A DNA stretch of 64,000 bases from Stichopus chloronotus (Eukaryota; Echinodermata; Holothuroidea; Aspidochirotida; Stichopodidae): contig CM037850.1 in NCBI GenBank assembly GCA_021234535.1, forward strand, positions 18,027,990 through 18,091,989. The letters run 5' to 3'. The notes below the pieces were generated by a model. It was not told where the DNA came from, made no database searches, and saw only the letters and a list, made by a program, of their open reading frames with translations. Shown piece after piece: positions 35,661 through 48,241 of this stretch; position 1 is the first letter of the stretch; each line of letters begins with the position of its first letter. The translations under genes were made by a program, and so were the position numbers.

Positions 35661-38600
35661 TTAGTCCTAGGTTATAGCTACACATGTCTCACATAGACAT
35701 ATACATATATTCTGCTCCTCATAAGTCCAGCCAAAGTCTGAGCCAATTTGTGGACCCTAAATGGTGGAAATTAATATCTCATATTTTTTTCTCTTTCTTT
35801 TTCTGTTTTTTCCTTTTGTGCAATTAATGACCTTATGATAGAAGTGAGTTATTTGGCATTTTTTCTTCTAATATATGGTTACACCCTTCTCCACCAGCAA
35901 TACAAACTTTCAGAGATGACTAAAGCTAAACACAGCTGCATGGTCCACACCATGCAAGTGAGAATAGATCGTCTGATTCGCTGCCAATTGAAAGTTAAAA
36001 AAGGAAAAAAAAAAAAAAGAGATCAGACTCAGGCAAGAATGGGTCTATCATTTATTAGAACTCCTTTCAGCAATTTTCACCGGCATTTTGGAAGAATGGT
36101 TCTAGATCCAACTGAGATCAATTTCAGCTCCAGTGATTGCGAGATTTATGGCTGATATGAGAGCAAAATTAAAAATGTGTGAATTAATACGTAGAGTATT
36201 TCCTCAAGTGACTGTCCATCCATTGTTAAAGCCCATCTGCTGTGCTAATGGTTCCCAGTGCATCGGTGGGCCTATACCATCCAGGAGATCCTTTGCTGAT
36301 GTGACACATTGTCCACATCAGGTTCCAACCTGATGTTTGATAATCTATTAGAGATTGTCGCTTCACTTTTTCTTCCCCTTATTTAGAACCATCACAGAGT
36401 CATGTTTTTTTTCTTATGTGGTTTCCAGCTACATGTACACACTTTATTATTGTCACCATATGACAGTGATTTTAAGTAACATGATTTTGTTTCTCATGAG
36501 GTGAAGCAATTTAAGTGACAACTAGAAAAACTGAACTTATAGGCAAGTGCATCGAAGCCCATTGGAAGTGTGCACATGCATGTTGCACCCCAGGTTGTAC
36601 TGTTCCACCCGGTAACATGTATGATCCAGGCTATGAGATACGTGCTTCTAAAGTGAGGTTGATAAACTGACATACAAACAAAGTAGGCTTAGCCTAGATG
36701 GCTCCAGTAATGCACACGAAACATCGCCACAGTGAAAGAAAACTCATACCAAGCAATGCCTACATTTAAATGGACCTACAAACTCAGTTAAAACTGTAAT
36801 GGGAATAATACTAGGCCTAAAATACTCCACTAGCAATGATTCTGGTGGTTAAGTGAAAAGGAGGAACACCATGATAGCACTGACAATGTCGTTAGTGTTT
36901 ATGTGGTACGGTAGTTAATGTGTGTATCGGTAGATGCTACTACCAGGCAACTTGTGCATTAGCTGCATATGTCACTGTCAGTACCAGTTTGAAGCTAGCA
37001 TGCACAGAGTGCTACTGGGCAGATGGAAGCAACTAAAAGCAATCAATCAATCAAATCCCCTATATTCCCTGAGTGAAAGTCTGTGATATTTCGATTAGTC
37101 TGCAGCATTACACACAATGATAAAATTCAAGGGTTATTGCAAGCAGGATAAAATGGCGATTAGCACTTAATAAAACAATACAAATATCTGGGTCACGTTC
37201 ACCTTCACAGTGAATCTGCACCTTAGGTGAGTGCACAACTATTCGTGGGCACCAATGCAGGTGAAAAGGAGAAGAAAAGGCACACGATGGGCTGAGTAAA
37301 TCCAAGAATTGAAGCAGTGGGCTTTGATTAAGGCTTCCAATAATTATGGCATTCAAGAACCTTTACAGTTCAACGCAAACAACCAGATCCTGTTTGAAGT
37401 TTGACCATTAGACACAACGTAACATCTGTGACTGTCTCTCTCTCATTCAACCATGCTTAATATTGCCCCTCTGGGCCCCTCCCCTACCCTCACCCATTTA
37501 GGCTGGCCGTATTACAGGACCACACGCTTTGAATACACACTTGAATTTTCAACTGCTCTGATGTCCTCTCACAGAGCTCCTCTTTCTCTAACCCCCGCTC
37601 CACCAGAATTATTTCTGTGACACCTGATTTCGGACGGTCCACAGAGGATGACTCTTTTGACAATTTTTTCTCTTCCGCATATCTTCTAAAGTCCTATTCT
37701 CGTTCCTTTTTCTTAATTCTCAGCAAAAAGTCTGTAACATAGGGCTGTAACATAGGGCGATTTACATCGTAACAACTGACTTATGAAGTTCGCGTGTAGG
37801 TCCTCCTCTCAGTGACGCTGGGCCTAATACCACTTTATCTCTTCAACTATTTGCCACATCTTCCTCTGTCAATGGGAATATCCTTTAAAAGAGAGCACCT
37901 GGGAAATTCCGATGGGTCTTCTGTGGTGGGCTGGACTTCTTAATACCACCTATTAAAACTCAGAGAATTTCAATTCAGACCAAATGAAGTGAAAGTAGTC
38001 ATTCTGTGGGATGATTTGGGGGCTCTGATTTGTGTTCCATGAAACTCTGAAAGAAGAAAGAAAAGCTGTTCTTGAGTGAATTAAGGGAATTAAAAACTTG
38101 GATTTAAAGCAGAAAGGCTGAGGAACTAGAATAAAAACCACCGGAGGGGAAGGGGAGGGACTGCTGATAGAAATTGAGGGAGGGGGGAGAAATTGAGGAA
38201 AGGGCGGAAGAGTAGAAAGGAACGGAAGCAGAATAGGACTGATGTCCTCAGAAAAAGACGGAGGTCCTCTAAGTTAAATTTAAAATTAAATTTTTAAATT
38301 AAAATTAAATTTCTGTGGAGGAGAGAAGAGTAACATGGTTGTTTTCAGTCAGCGATGGGATGGTGACTTTCGTAGTCTGCAAGTTCAAACTATTCAGCGA
38401 GAAAACATCACAGATATGGTCACCGTCGGACGCCGTAGGGTGCGTAATTAGATCGTATATGCACAATCACTCATGAGTCTGCTTCTGACTAAATTTACAC
38501 ACGAAGTGCATTCAGACACTAACTGTGGATGATTTTAGATTTTCTGAAATTGTTCCGGATTTTTATTTTTCCCCTTTACTAGACCGGTTTTAATAATTGT

Positions 38601-39109
38601 TGTATTCTGTTGAGGTTCATCATTCCTGGTGTCCTTTGAAACTAGCATCAAGTACAAACCTGTCTCTTTTTAACACCGGCTTGACGTCATTGGTTCATTG
38701 TCATTTTTCTGTGTCATACCTTTAGTTACAGTAGATAACCTGACCAAACATTGTAGAGAATGTTCTATTTAAAGGTCTATTACCTGTTTGCTCTGTGGAA
38801 AGTGCAACTGCTTGGGACTTATTGCACCAAAACAGTTGGATTAGAATGGGAGACAATTTTATGCCAATGTTCACTTTCTTGTAATGTTTAGATTTCCACC
38901 ATTGAAAAGTTTTCGCTGAACATGATGTGCTGAATTTTTTGAGACATTGTAGATTCCCTAGGCTAAGAATCTATACGAGCAAGCTGTGCCCAGCAGAATA
39001 CACGCCAGTAAAACCAATTTTATCAATGAGAATGGTGAAAGCATTGGCCATAGCTCATTCACATGACATTAAATCTTGAGATATGTATATCATACATGAT
39101 ATACCTGGC
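35661..39109. other. No gene seen; AT repeat and palindrome
   Basis: An A-run lies at 36006-36018, an (AATC)n patch at 37041-37055, a G/A-rich block at 38140-38230 and an AAATTAAATTTT-type AT repeat at 38273-38312. A perfect 20-bp palindrome GTATATCATACATGATATAC lies at 39085-39104. The 106-codon frame at 35835-36155 includes an A-run and is not persuasive. Confidence 0.45.
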
Positions 39110-39194
39110 AAGGTTAGGTTATGGTCGGAGACATTAGGAAAGGTTAGGGAAAGGAAAGGTTAGGTTCAGGTCAAAGACATTAGGAAAGGTCAGG
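39110..39194 (+). repeat. 46-bp duplication rich in AGGTTAGG
   Basis: Two units start AAGGTTAGGTT at 39110 and 39156. Both contain AGACATTAGGAAAGGT(T/C)AGG. Confidence 0.8.
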
Positions 39195-39605
39195 TGGATG
39201 CAAATCTTAATTAATTTAAGACTTGTCAAAATGTATGGTATCATGCTGTGGATTAGGTGTGTTTAACAGCTATCCTATGAATATGCAATATGTTTCTGAT
39301 TCTATGGATGAGTTATTATGGTCGAATTGCTACCAGTGCTGTTAATCAAGAAGAAACTTTCTTTTCTGATAGTGACATTTTTTCCACCTTTTCAGAGAAA
39401 CTTTCGGAACTGAAGAAGTACCTCTTCTATTTGGTATTAGATTTTACCTCCAAAACTTCATCAGCAATCACGATGGAATGAGGGTTTAAGGAATTATGCA
39501 GGGAACATCTTAGTGTTTGATAGTGCTTTTAAACTTTGCTGTGCAATGTTAGTAGTCATCTGCTGACTGTCAGTAATATTAGGCAATAGTGATGTCTCTT
39601 TGACT

Positions 39606-39717
39606 ACAACACATCTATAGCTGATATAGCCTAGCCTTATGTAACACATCTATAGCTGATATATCCTAGCCTTATGTAACAACACATCTGCAGCTGACAA
39701 AGCCTAGCCTTATGTGT
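39606..39717 (+). repeat. Three-copy tandem repeat (35-38 bp)
   Basis: Units beginning ACACATCT at 39609, 39644 and 39682 share (T/G)(A/C)AGCTGA and CCTAGCCTTATGT. The third unit is the most diverged. Confidence 0.85.
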
Positions 39718-41752
39718 GAAGATGTTATGGTGAGTGACCATTATGTCTCAAATTACCCCACCATTTTAAATTTGTGGGATGCTTGAAGTGTTTTGCATAG
39801 AATAGTATTAATCTTGTGTCGAAATATTAATTTAAGCTCTGGAAACATAACTAAATGAAATGCTACAATTTAAACAACAGAATCATGCAGAACTGCTGAT
39901 TTTCCTTGTTCACGGACATTCGGTATCGCTGACTTTCCTTTTCCTCTTGGAAAAATGCAGAAGTTCAAAAATCCCTCAGATTGCTGTAGAAGATTACAAT
40001 TGAGAAACCAAAATGGAAAAATAAAAAAACTTGAAAATTGTGTATCACAATGCCAGAAGTATCTGCCAGCTAGCCTACAATCCAATCGCAAACTGTTGAA
40101 AATTCACTCTCCGATGCTAACATGGGACTATGAACAAGTTGTGTGCTCACTATCCTATCCTAGGCTAGGCCTAGGTCTGCCTAGGTCAAAGTTTCGTGTC
40201 ATTTTGACCGTAATCATAACAGCCAGCAAGTGCTGAAATTGGTCAGTACTTTGTGCTACAAAACTAGTGTTATGAAATGCTGGCGTATGTTTTATAAACC
40301 AGCCTAGTAATGCACAAACATTCATAAACCCTTACCCAAAGGAATGAAATATATTCCACAACAGTGTATGCTTGCCTCCATTTGAGATAATAAATCTTCC
40401 ATGCACCTAGGCTTCTTTGCCCTGCAGTTGGTGTGGGAAACTATGGTGATTGTGTCTGTGTCACTGTATTATATAGGTAAAGGAGTACATTTCTAAGAAG
40501 TTAGGACATTTCGTATCAAGGATGCAGGCACTGATTAAATATGCAAATGGCCTTATGTTAATGAAGTCCTGGATCTAACATCTAGTAATATGTAAATATT
40601 ACATATGCAGATACTGTATTGTATGTATGCTTATATAGCAGCAGGAAAGTTGATTTCATGGTATGAAGATATGTCATCTGCAACATGAGAAGATGATGGG
40701 ATTAATCTAAAGTGACATCATTTTGTTGGTCAGTATTTGCAAGTCAGTCGTAAATGGAACGATTGCAGCGAGAGCAATTCCTGACGGCAAGTGATGTATG
40801 GCACATCATGTTCTGAACATGTCATTAGATATTAGTAATGAAACTTAAACTGGAGCAGATGGTATAAATGTATATATTCCGCCAGTACGTTCAGCAGTCT
40901 ATGACCAGTGGTAAAGTGAAGGGGATTGCAGGGAGAGGCAGCTAGCCCTGCCAACATGGACCCATCCCTACATGGACCCATCCTTCCTGCATGGACCAGG
41001 GAGGCATAAAATGGTGTAGCCGGAAAAAGAACAGATCAAGGAAAAGATAGGAAGACACTAAATGGGGGAAATTGAAAGGGAAGGTCTTTGTAAAGGAAAA
41101 TGCTAGTTTGTGTACTTGTAGCCCGTTACACGTCCAGGAAATGATGACGGTGTTGTCCACATTCAGCCATCAGAATTCAAGCATTTCAGTCTTTATCAAA
41201 GAATGTACAAATGTTTTCAGACATTATGGGGAGGAAAACTTCCAATAATGCAAGGAAAGGGATTTTCGTCCAAGAAAATATTGACAGTACCACTTCCTGG
41301 GGCTTACCTGTTGAGCCTGGGAAGGGCATTCTGGTGATCTAGGGCAGTAGGAGGTTAGGGGTATTTTTATAAAAAAAACAAGTTTTTGGTACCATCCGTG
41401 TCGGTTGATGGTGGCACTCTACTTAGTGTCTTCCCACAAATCTCAGTGAAATTCTAGTTCAAAATTCTGGATGCACCACCTGCAATAAAGGCATACTGCG
41501 TTTCCATATCGTATGTGTTGGGGCGCCATCATCCATGTCCCAGGTTCCCCCCAGAAACAAAGTCCTAGCTTTGTCCCTGGCATGCATGTTGAGTCCCTTG
41601 GCCCTTCTGCAAACAACCCTTTTGATGCCATAGTCTGTTGGGTTGCCATACTTCTCAAAACTGAAAGTGGGACATAACTTTTGGATATTGATCGGGGGGG
41701 GGGGGGGGGAGAAGGCTCTCTTTTCTAAGTCTCTAAAAAACTGTTTGGGGCC
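39718..41752. other. No gene seen; poly-G run
   Basis: Short frames only. A CCTAGG / TAGGCCTAGG-rich patch lies at 40160-40188, a small palindrome ATATGTAA-ATA-TTACATAT at 40588-40606 and a 16-base G-run at 41694-41709. Confidence 0.5.
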
Positions 41753-42106
41753 TTAAAGGGAAATAGGGCGTTTGTTTTAGAGAAAACATCCATATTTTTT
41801 AAACCAACGATTGTGGACGTAGAATGATAGATTATTCAAAAGAAGGAAGGACAGTAGTCTTCTTTCCAAGAAATAAGCTTCTCACAGATAGAAATTCAGT
41901 TATTTCTTATTCAACACTAATTTGTTCACCCAAACTTTTCAAAATTCAAATGATGCATCTTCCATTACTCATCACATGCATAATGTTTTAAGGAGATGAA
42001 ACTTTGGTAGATGCTTGTTGATGACACTGGATGGTTTAACAATGATTACCGCTATTTTCTTTTGTATGTCATGTTGGTGTATTCTAAACGCCCTATTTCC
42101 CTTTAA
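41753..42106 (-). mobile_element. TTAA-flanked MITE, copy 2 (354 bp, reversed)
   Basis: The ends are TTAAAGGGAAATAGGGCGTT and the perfect inverse AACGCCCTATTTCCCTTTAA. The interior, read on the minus strand, matches the copy at 8777-9127 along its whole length, including TTTGAATTTTGAAAAGTTTG and AAGAAGACTACTGTCCTTCC. Both TTAA edges are intact. It is less degraded at its ends than copy 1. Confidence 0.88.
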
Positions 42107-42259
42107 GTATAGATCATGTTGGTGAAAAGAAGTGCTCGTTAAGTGACGCTGATATGTTTAATACCATATTAAACTTACTGCAAATTAATTTTTTACTGTA
42201 GATGCTAAAATCGTAAATAAATACGGGCCAACTGCTACACTTGTTAACTTCATTTCCAG

Positions 42260-42349
42260 GAAAATCTGGACGACCTGTCTCACCAGGCGGGACGCTTGTT
42301 TTTTCCTATTGAAAAGGAGGACAATCAGGATCCTGGTCATGTATCACCA
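42260..42349 (+). CDS. Candidate internal exon (30 codons)
   Basis: The segment follows a fair acceptor (TTAACTTCATTTCCAG) and precedes a GTGAGT donor. It is exactly 90 nt, begins and ends between codons and reads ENLDDLSHQAGRLFFPIEKE then DNQDPGHVSP without a stop. The phase fits the candidate exon at 44802. I do not recognise the protein. The phrases GGAAAATCTGGACG and AAAAGGAGGACAATCAGG also resemble wording seen in decayed transposons, so a repeat fragment is a real alternative. Confidence 0.3.
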
Positions 42350-44096
42350 GTGAGTCTCATTCTCGGAATTAGGTGGCATCACGTGTGAAATGTAACTGAA
42401 CTATGTTATCAGCAATGGCATTCAGGATTTTGCTGTAGCGTTGATGAATTGTCGCTGTGGAAGTCTTGGGGTGTGGGGTACCCCTCCCTTTGGAGAAAAT
42501 TCAATCGTTGCATAACATATACTTCAGTGGAGGCATGCTATGAGGAGTTGATGAATGATTTCAACCTGCTTGACCTCATAGAGCTTGTTGTCTATATTCC
42601 GTTCCCTTCTCCGCTCGACTTTTCCTCATCTATTTGTTTGACGCCAGTGGGGGGGGGGAGGCATGTGCCTGCTGCATCCCCCTCCTGGATCCACCACTGA
42701 TCTGGAACATGAGTAAAACTGTGCATCAGAAATTGTAGCAGAAGTTCACAGTGACATTACATTTGGAGTGGAGACTTGCAGTCTTGCACTAGGATTTAGC
42801 ACGTGGAGTATCCTACGGTGTATAGAATTTTACATGTGTGAAATTGCTATGAAGTCTATGTAGGCAATTATTGACATTAAAAGACCCTCTGAAAGTTGCT
42901 ATGGGAAAGTATTTCATCAAAAATAGGCTGAATGTTTACAGTTTGATTTAAGAATGAAGAAAAGGCACACTGACCTGGTTTACCAAACTTTGTTTTAACA
43001 ATGTGTGTTTAACAGATGAACTGAGGGGTGACTGCTACTCACAGTGTAGGCATACTTACTTACCAACATGTTACCACTTCATACAATGCATGAGCATGGT
43101 AGGCAACCACTTGTCAAAGTCCATAGGGTGTCACATGCTTGCTGAACTGCCTATTTATAGCATGACAGGAAAATATCGAGACCGCCCGTCGTCCACGGTG
43201 GCAGATTTTTTTTTAGCAATGATTTTCTGTTTTGAAGTGATGGCTTTTGATGGTGAGAAGAAGTACACCTCGCAATGGCAGCCCTGCTATGAGTTCACAA
43301 TCTTGCGTATGAAGAAGCTGGATATAGTTCGCATTTCTCCGTCGCGTCTTGTCTTTGGTCGCCATTGAAACCTCCGCTGTGATAACTTTGAAAGTTTATT
43401 CTGCGGGACTGGCTATTGTTCGGGGAGCTCGAGGAACTTCCTGTGCTAAACTTCTAAGCTCTTTTCAGCCCCAAGGCATTGGCTGGTTTATTTCGTTTTC
43501 CCCATTATTGTCGGGGCCGAATCCCTTGCTCGGTGGCGACGGTATTAAACTCCCCGTCTGGGCTTTCGAGAAGACCTTGTAAAATATAACACGGCCCCAA
43601 CCACTGTTTCATAGTCACATTGAAAGCTCACATTCCTTTGCAGCTTTTGTCATATTCACGACTAGCAATAATAGCTGGAGGTATCGATAAAATCCTTCCC
43701 CAGTATCATCCACTTTCGCCACTATCGAAGCCTCTCTCCTTTTTTTTTTTCCTTACGAATTTTGAAAAGAATTTCCCCAAAATTCTTTGAGCAGTTGTTT
43801 GGGACTATTTACTCTTTTCAAAATTTTCTGCTAAAATTGACAGCTGGGCAGGTCGGTTTAAGAAAGAAATAAAAATACCGCCCGTTTTATAGATAAACTT
43901 TTGAGCCCCGGGGTATTTTCTCTTCTGAGCTAATCAAATTCTTACTGGCAATCACTCAATGGTAACCATAAACATATAGGTCAAAGGTCGCAGCACTGGC
44001 CCCTTTAATGGGAAGACTGTCGCGTGCAGGTGGTGATGGTTGTCGTGTGTCGTTCTTATCTTCCTCCACATTTTTTTTTTTCTCCACCTTTCTATG
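42350..44096. other. No firm gene; CpG-richer patch
   Basis: A G-run flanked by CAGTGG, with CCTGGATCCACCACTG downstream, lies at 42645-42699 and looks like hAT-type termini. From about 43160 to 43600 CpG dinucleotides are more frequent than elsewhere. Overlapping frames of 121 codons (43003-43368) and 77 codons (43349-43582) lie there without recognised domains. Confidence 0.4.
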
Positions 44097-44148
44097 TTTT
44101 TTTTTTCTTCTTTCCTTTCCTTTCCTTTCCTTTTTTTTTTTTTTTTTG
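44097..44148 (+). repeat. (CTTTC)n and poly-T pyrimidine tract
   Basis: An almost pure pyrimidine tract with four or more TTTCC units followed by about 17 T. It makes all three plus frames appear open (Phe/Leu/Ser-rich) and is not coding. Confidence 0.9.
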
Positions 44149-44801
44149 CCCCCTTGTTCTTTACCCTTCCAGTCAACTTTTGTTTCTTTCCATTTTACAA
44201 GACAGTGGAAGACTTCTTTGCAATAGGCGATAGAAACAGGGAAGGTACATACAGACCGAACAGCTTCCACCCTTGTGGTGTTTGGCTGTAACCCAAAGTC
44301 CTTTTTGCTTCCCTTTACATTGCAAGAGAATATCAAAAGAAAAAGCCAAGTCAACAAAAAAAAAAGACAGATAAGGATAGAATAGGGTCTGCAGACTCTG
44401 TCAAGGCCTTTCAAAGTTGAGTTTGCAAAAGAACTTTGATGCTCGTGCCTGCCCTATTGTGTTTTCTTCAGCCGTCGCGTGCCAGGCAGGCTGTGTTCCC
44501 TTTTATTTCTCTCAATTACTAGATTCACAGTAGGTGTATTCTTGAACAGCTTTTTTTTTTTTTTGCTTTTTTTCCCCTGCCAGACAGCCTTACCTCAGCT
44601 AGTACACCTACAGTGCGACAAGATTTGACAATTGCAAGCATGGTGATTGGTGGTGATTGGGTGGAAGGTGGAGGGGGGTGGAAGTTGTAAAGAGGCAGAT
44701 TACCATCTTGGATATATTTTGGGGGAGGAAAGAAGATTATGGAGAGGAAAGAAAGATGTTTCATCTTTCTTTTCTCCCTTTTTTTTCTGTTTCTCCTTCA
44801 G

Positions 44802-44884
44802 GATAAAGGAGAAGGATATAGGGAGACTCCTTGTGTTCTGCTTGATTCTGTGATGGAATGTGGCATTAAAAAGAAATTGAATAG
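44802..44884 (+). CDS. Candidate exon after a strong acceptor
   Basis: A long pyrimidine tract ending TTTCTCCTTCAG precedes an open frame reading DKGEGYRETPCVLLDSVMEC then GIKKKLNR. It enters between codons, matching the exit phase of the 42260-42349 candidate. The first donor is AATAG/GTATTT, giving 83 nt. Alternatively the frame continues as YFADLIEKDEEK and a lysine-rich tail to a stop at about 45000, which would make it a terminal exon. The composition is protein-like rather than repeat-like up to about 44925. The family is not recognised. The acceptor is the strongest in the window, but with no partner confirmed this remains tentative. Confidence 0.35.
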
Positions 44885-47800
44885 GTATTTTGCTGACCTC
44901 ATTGAAAAGGATGAAGAGAAATCAAAATCCTTGTCCAATATAAAAGGACCTGGGAAAGAAAAACACACACACAAGAAAAAAGAAAAGATAAGATGGAAAT
45001 AAAAAGATGGTGAAAGGGACAAAGGAAATTAATGGTTGGTATATGTCGAGAAACAGAAACACATTTAAAGTCTGGTCATCACATTAAAGTTTCAGGATAC
45101 TGGACAAGGAAAGATCTGTTAGGCTTAGATGGCAGCTTCTAATTCTTTGAAATGTTTTAACATTGACCTCCGTTTGATTCCGACATAAGTTTGCTATAGT
45201 AATCGTACCCTAAAATTTCAACGGTTGCGACCCACACGGTGGTATAGCACCCTGTGGCATGCCCCTCCCCCCAATGGTCAGTATAACTTTCTAATCCTGC
45301 TAATCCAAAAATTCCTGGGTCACCAGCTGCATCACATTTTGTTTTTCTGAGATATGTCTCAGTGGAACCGGACATATTTGAAACATTTTCCATCATTCCT
45401 TTTCAGTAGTCATGTCTTTGCACTGACTTGGATTTTTTTTATTGTCACTGCATATGCAGATAAAAATTCTACGGTATTTGTTTTTTTGGAGACAGTACAG
45501 GTGCCCTTTTGGTGTTTCTAGAGGGAGGGGAACTGACATTCTTCTGTAACCCTACAGCAATAAGCTGCAGGAAAAAGAAAAAATATCTGTAAGAGGCAAC
45601 AAATGTTATTTCACAAGGTCTGTACTCAGTTTTAAGCCATCCAAGACTTGCAACCAACCAAGCCACGCATTTCCTTCTCTCTTTTTTTCTTGGGGAGGGG
45701 CTATGCACCCTTGTTCTCATTATGCCTAGCCATCAGTATTTTTTAGCATTATTTAAAATGCATTAATGGTTTCCTGTTGTGTTTATCTTGTCTATGAGGT
45801 TTCATCAGGTATGTAAATTGGTCCGAGCCTGTTATCTTTGCTGCAGCTTTTTAGTCTTAATAGTGCAATAGTTTCTTCTTCCTGTGATTAATTTGCTGAG
45901 AGTAAAGTCATCATGAATCAGACCTTGGTTTAATTCTTCCTAACTTTAAAGGCACCATTTTGTCATGATGGTCTCTTCCTGGTGCATCAACTGCAGCAAC
46001 TTTGGAGAGGGACATGGACAGGACATCACAACCTCAAAGTGGTGCGCACCCCGTGAGAGAAAGTCATTCAAAGATGTGCAAAGTTATCAAGAAATTCAAT
46101 GTTTCAGAGGCAGTTGCAATTCTCTCCCAGTTGGGAGAGGGAAGAGGGAAGAGGGAAGAGGGGAATGTCTTAAAGTGCTCCACTGTCTTAGAGGTTGGTG
46201 GTTAATGTTTAATAGGCACTTTGAAAAAGTCTAACTACATGCAACGTAGCATTAGTGAGGGCATTTTTGGTGAAATTGAACATCATATCCAGCAATGGGA
46301 GGAGGGGGGGGGGGGGGGAGTACTCCCTCTGCCATCCCAGCAGTGCTGGCCCTGGTTTGCTGCTTAGTCTAAGAAATTCGAAGATGGCAAAAGATGATTT
46401 TACTTTGCATTTAGCATCAATTAGTTATCAATATATTGTCAAGGAAATGATGGTAAAATCATGTCCACTGGACCATCAGTGGAAGGGGCATTGAAAGGGG
46501 TGTTGGAATGGTGGTAGGAGGGGACTCAGTTGTTGGAATAGTGATGGGGAGAAGATGTCACGTAGGTTTGGGAGGAGATGACACTGACATATCTCAAGCA
46601 GAGTCATCACCACATGAAAACGTTTTCGTTTGTATTCTAAAGTGATCTAAAATTTCCCAACACACCGATTGTGCTAGAGTTAAAAAAAAAAAAAGGTTAA
46701 GAACGCGGGACCACGGACCAGTGAGGGCACAGCCTCCGACACATCCCGTCCAAAACATCCGTTTCTTATGTCGGTGGAGTACTTACAGTACTTCATCTTC
46801 TGGATACCCTCACCATCTGCGGGTATCAGATCACGCAGAAGTCACAACGCAACCACCAACCATCCATAATCCACATTGTAGCCGTATACCCAACCCTTGC
46901 TAACACAAAATGTATTATCAGTCCTGCACCAGGTGATCTCAGATAAAGTTCTAGCACCACGCCCTCTGCATTCTGGGTCGGACTTGTTTGCCTTTCGCTC
47001 TGAAAGGTTGAAAGGCGTTCTGATTACCCTGTCCCGAAATGAGGCCCTAGAGCAGATCATCAGACCAAACCTTGAGTATTCTCACGTTTTGTGAGTCAAA
47101 GAGTTTACGTGGGGAAACACGTCTCTGGCATAGCCGAGATGCAATCCAAATATTTTGTAAACAGCGTGCAATTGCTGGCACTACAAACGTGTCTCTCCGG
47201 TCGTGAAAAAAAACATGAAAATTTGGGGATGCTCTTGAAAAGTGAAAAGGCCCTTGTGTCTACCAGATGTATCCACTTAGTGAATCTTGATTGACATCAT
47301 TTTTCACCTGTTTCCAACTAATGTTACTATTTCACATCTATGAGAGTATAAATCCACATTCATGTCGAAGACCGCACATGGTACCAGATGGCATATGCTG
47401 GAGGTAGGTTTTGGTAACATTGCTCGGTGGCGATTGCCGAGTAAAACCTCTCCGTCGCCATGCAGTCTATGGGTTTAGGTGAAGTTGACGCAATACCAGG
47501 TCACTTAGAAACACACAAAGGTAAATTTTGCAGGATATGAGAAGTTTGTATTATTCAACTTGTGAAATTTATCACAATTGTCAGGCCAGTAGCTACCAGC
47601 CAGGTCAGACTCCTGGGAGAGAAGAGGGACAAGAAAAAGACAAAAAGGAGAGTCAAGTATGCCAGCACATGTAGTAGTATAATGTTGATACCTTTCTCAC
47701 CCACAAAAATTCTTGGGGTTAAAAACACTGGGTGGGCTTCGCCCCATGGATACAGGCATGACAATATATAGTCTTTAACTTGTTTGCTGAAGGAAATGTG

Positions 47801-48039
47801 ATAGTTCTGGAGTCATTGAAGGCATAGGTAGAAAGAAAGTCAAGCTATACAGGGGTAAAAATTGTCATAAATAAGTTAAGAAGACCTTGGAAAAGTTTTG
47901 AGGGGGCCAAAATGCAACAGGGAACCATCCTTTTTTGTCAGTGCCTAGCACAGAACTCGACATGACCCAGAGTCAAACAAAAAGAAGAGTTACTGTGTAC
48001 GTGAAAACGGACACTTCTGTCCCATCTGGCTGGCAGAGC
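44885..48039. other. No firm gene; low-complexity tracts
   Basis: A GAGGGAA repeat lies at 46133-46164, a 15-base G-run at 46304-46318 and an A-run at 46682-46694. Two overlapping frames at 45965-46234 and 45969-46202 include a protein-like phrase (SKMCKVIKKFNVSEAVAIL), but the splice signals around it are poor. The string GCTCGGTGGCGA occurs at 47422-47433 and also at 43528-43539. Confidence 0.35.
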
Positions 48040-48241
48040 TACAATCTTGGACAAAAAACCTTGGGACACCCCGCGCCCCCGTTCAGTGTTGGCTGTAGGA
48101 TTGCTGTTCAAAGGGTACATTCACTTCTATAGCGCAACATTGGGAAGGGGCGCGGGGTTTCATGTTATCCTCTCACCTAAAATTCAGTATTATATTTGCA
48201 ACATACGACAAAGTGTCCCAACAATTTTGTCCAAGATTGTA
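48040..48241. mobile_element. TA-flanked MITE, nearly palindromic (202 bp)
   Basis: The ends are inverted repeats of about 30 bp. CTACAATCTTGGACAAAA on the left pairs with TTTTGTCCAAGATTGTAG on the right, and after a short mismatch TTGGGACAC pairs with GTGTCCCAA. Inside, a second pair (CCCCGCGCCCC against GGGGCGCGGGG) extends the palindrome; the right arm holds about 50 extra bases. TA dinucleotides border the element, fitting a Tc1/mariner-type target, though the superfamily is inferred from the ends alone. There is no coding content. Confidence 0.8.

Noticed and set aside
42645..42699. CAGTGG...CCACTG mini-element
   Set aside because: The left end is largely a G-run and no 8-bp flanking duplication is visible, so an element cannot be supported.
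44008..44291. Three overlapping plus frames rich in Phe, Leu and Ser
   Set aside because: They are translations of a poly-pyrimidine tract.
45997..46050. Possible exon between CTGCAG and CCCC/GTGAGA
   Set aside because: The pyrimidine tract is poor, two frames compete, and the phase does not decide between them.
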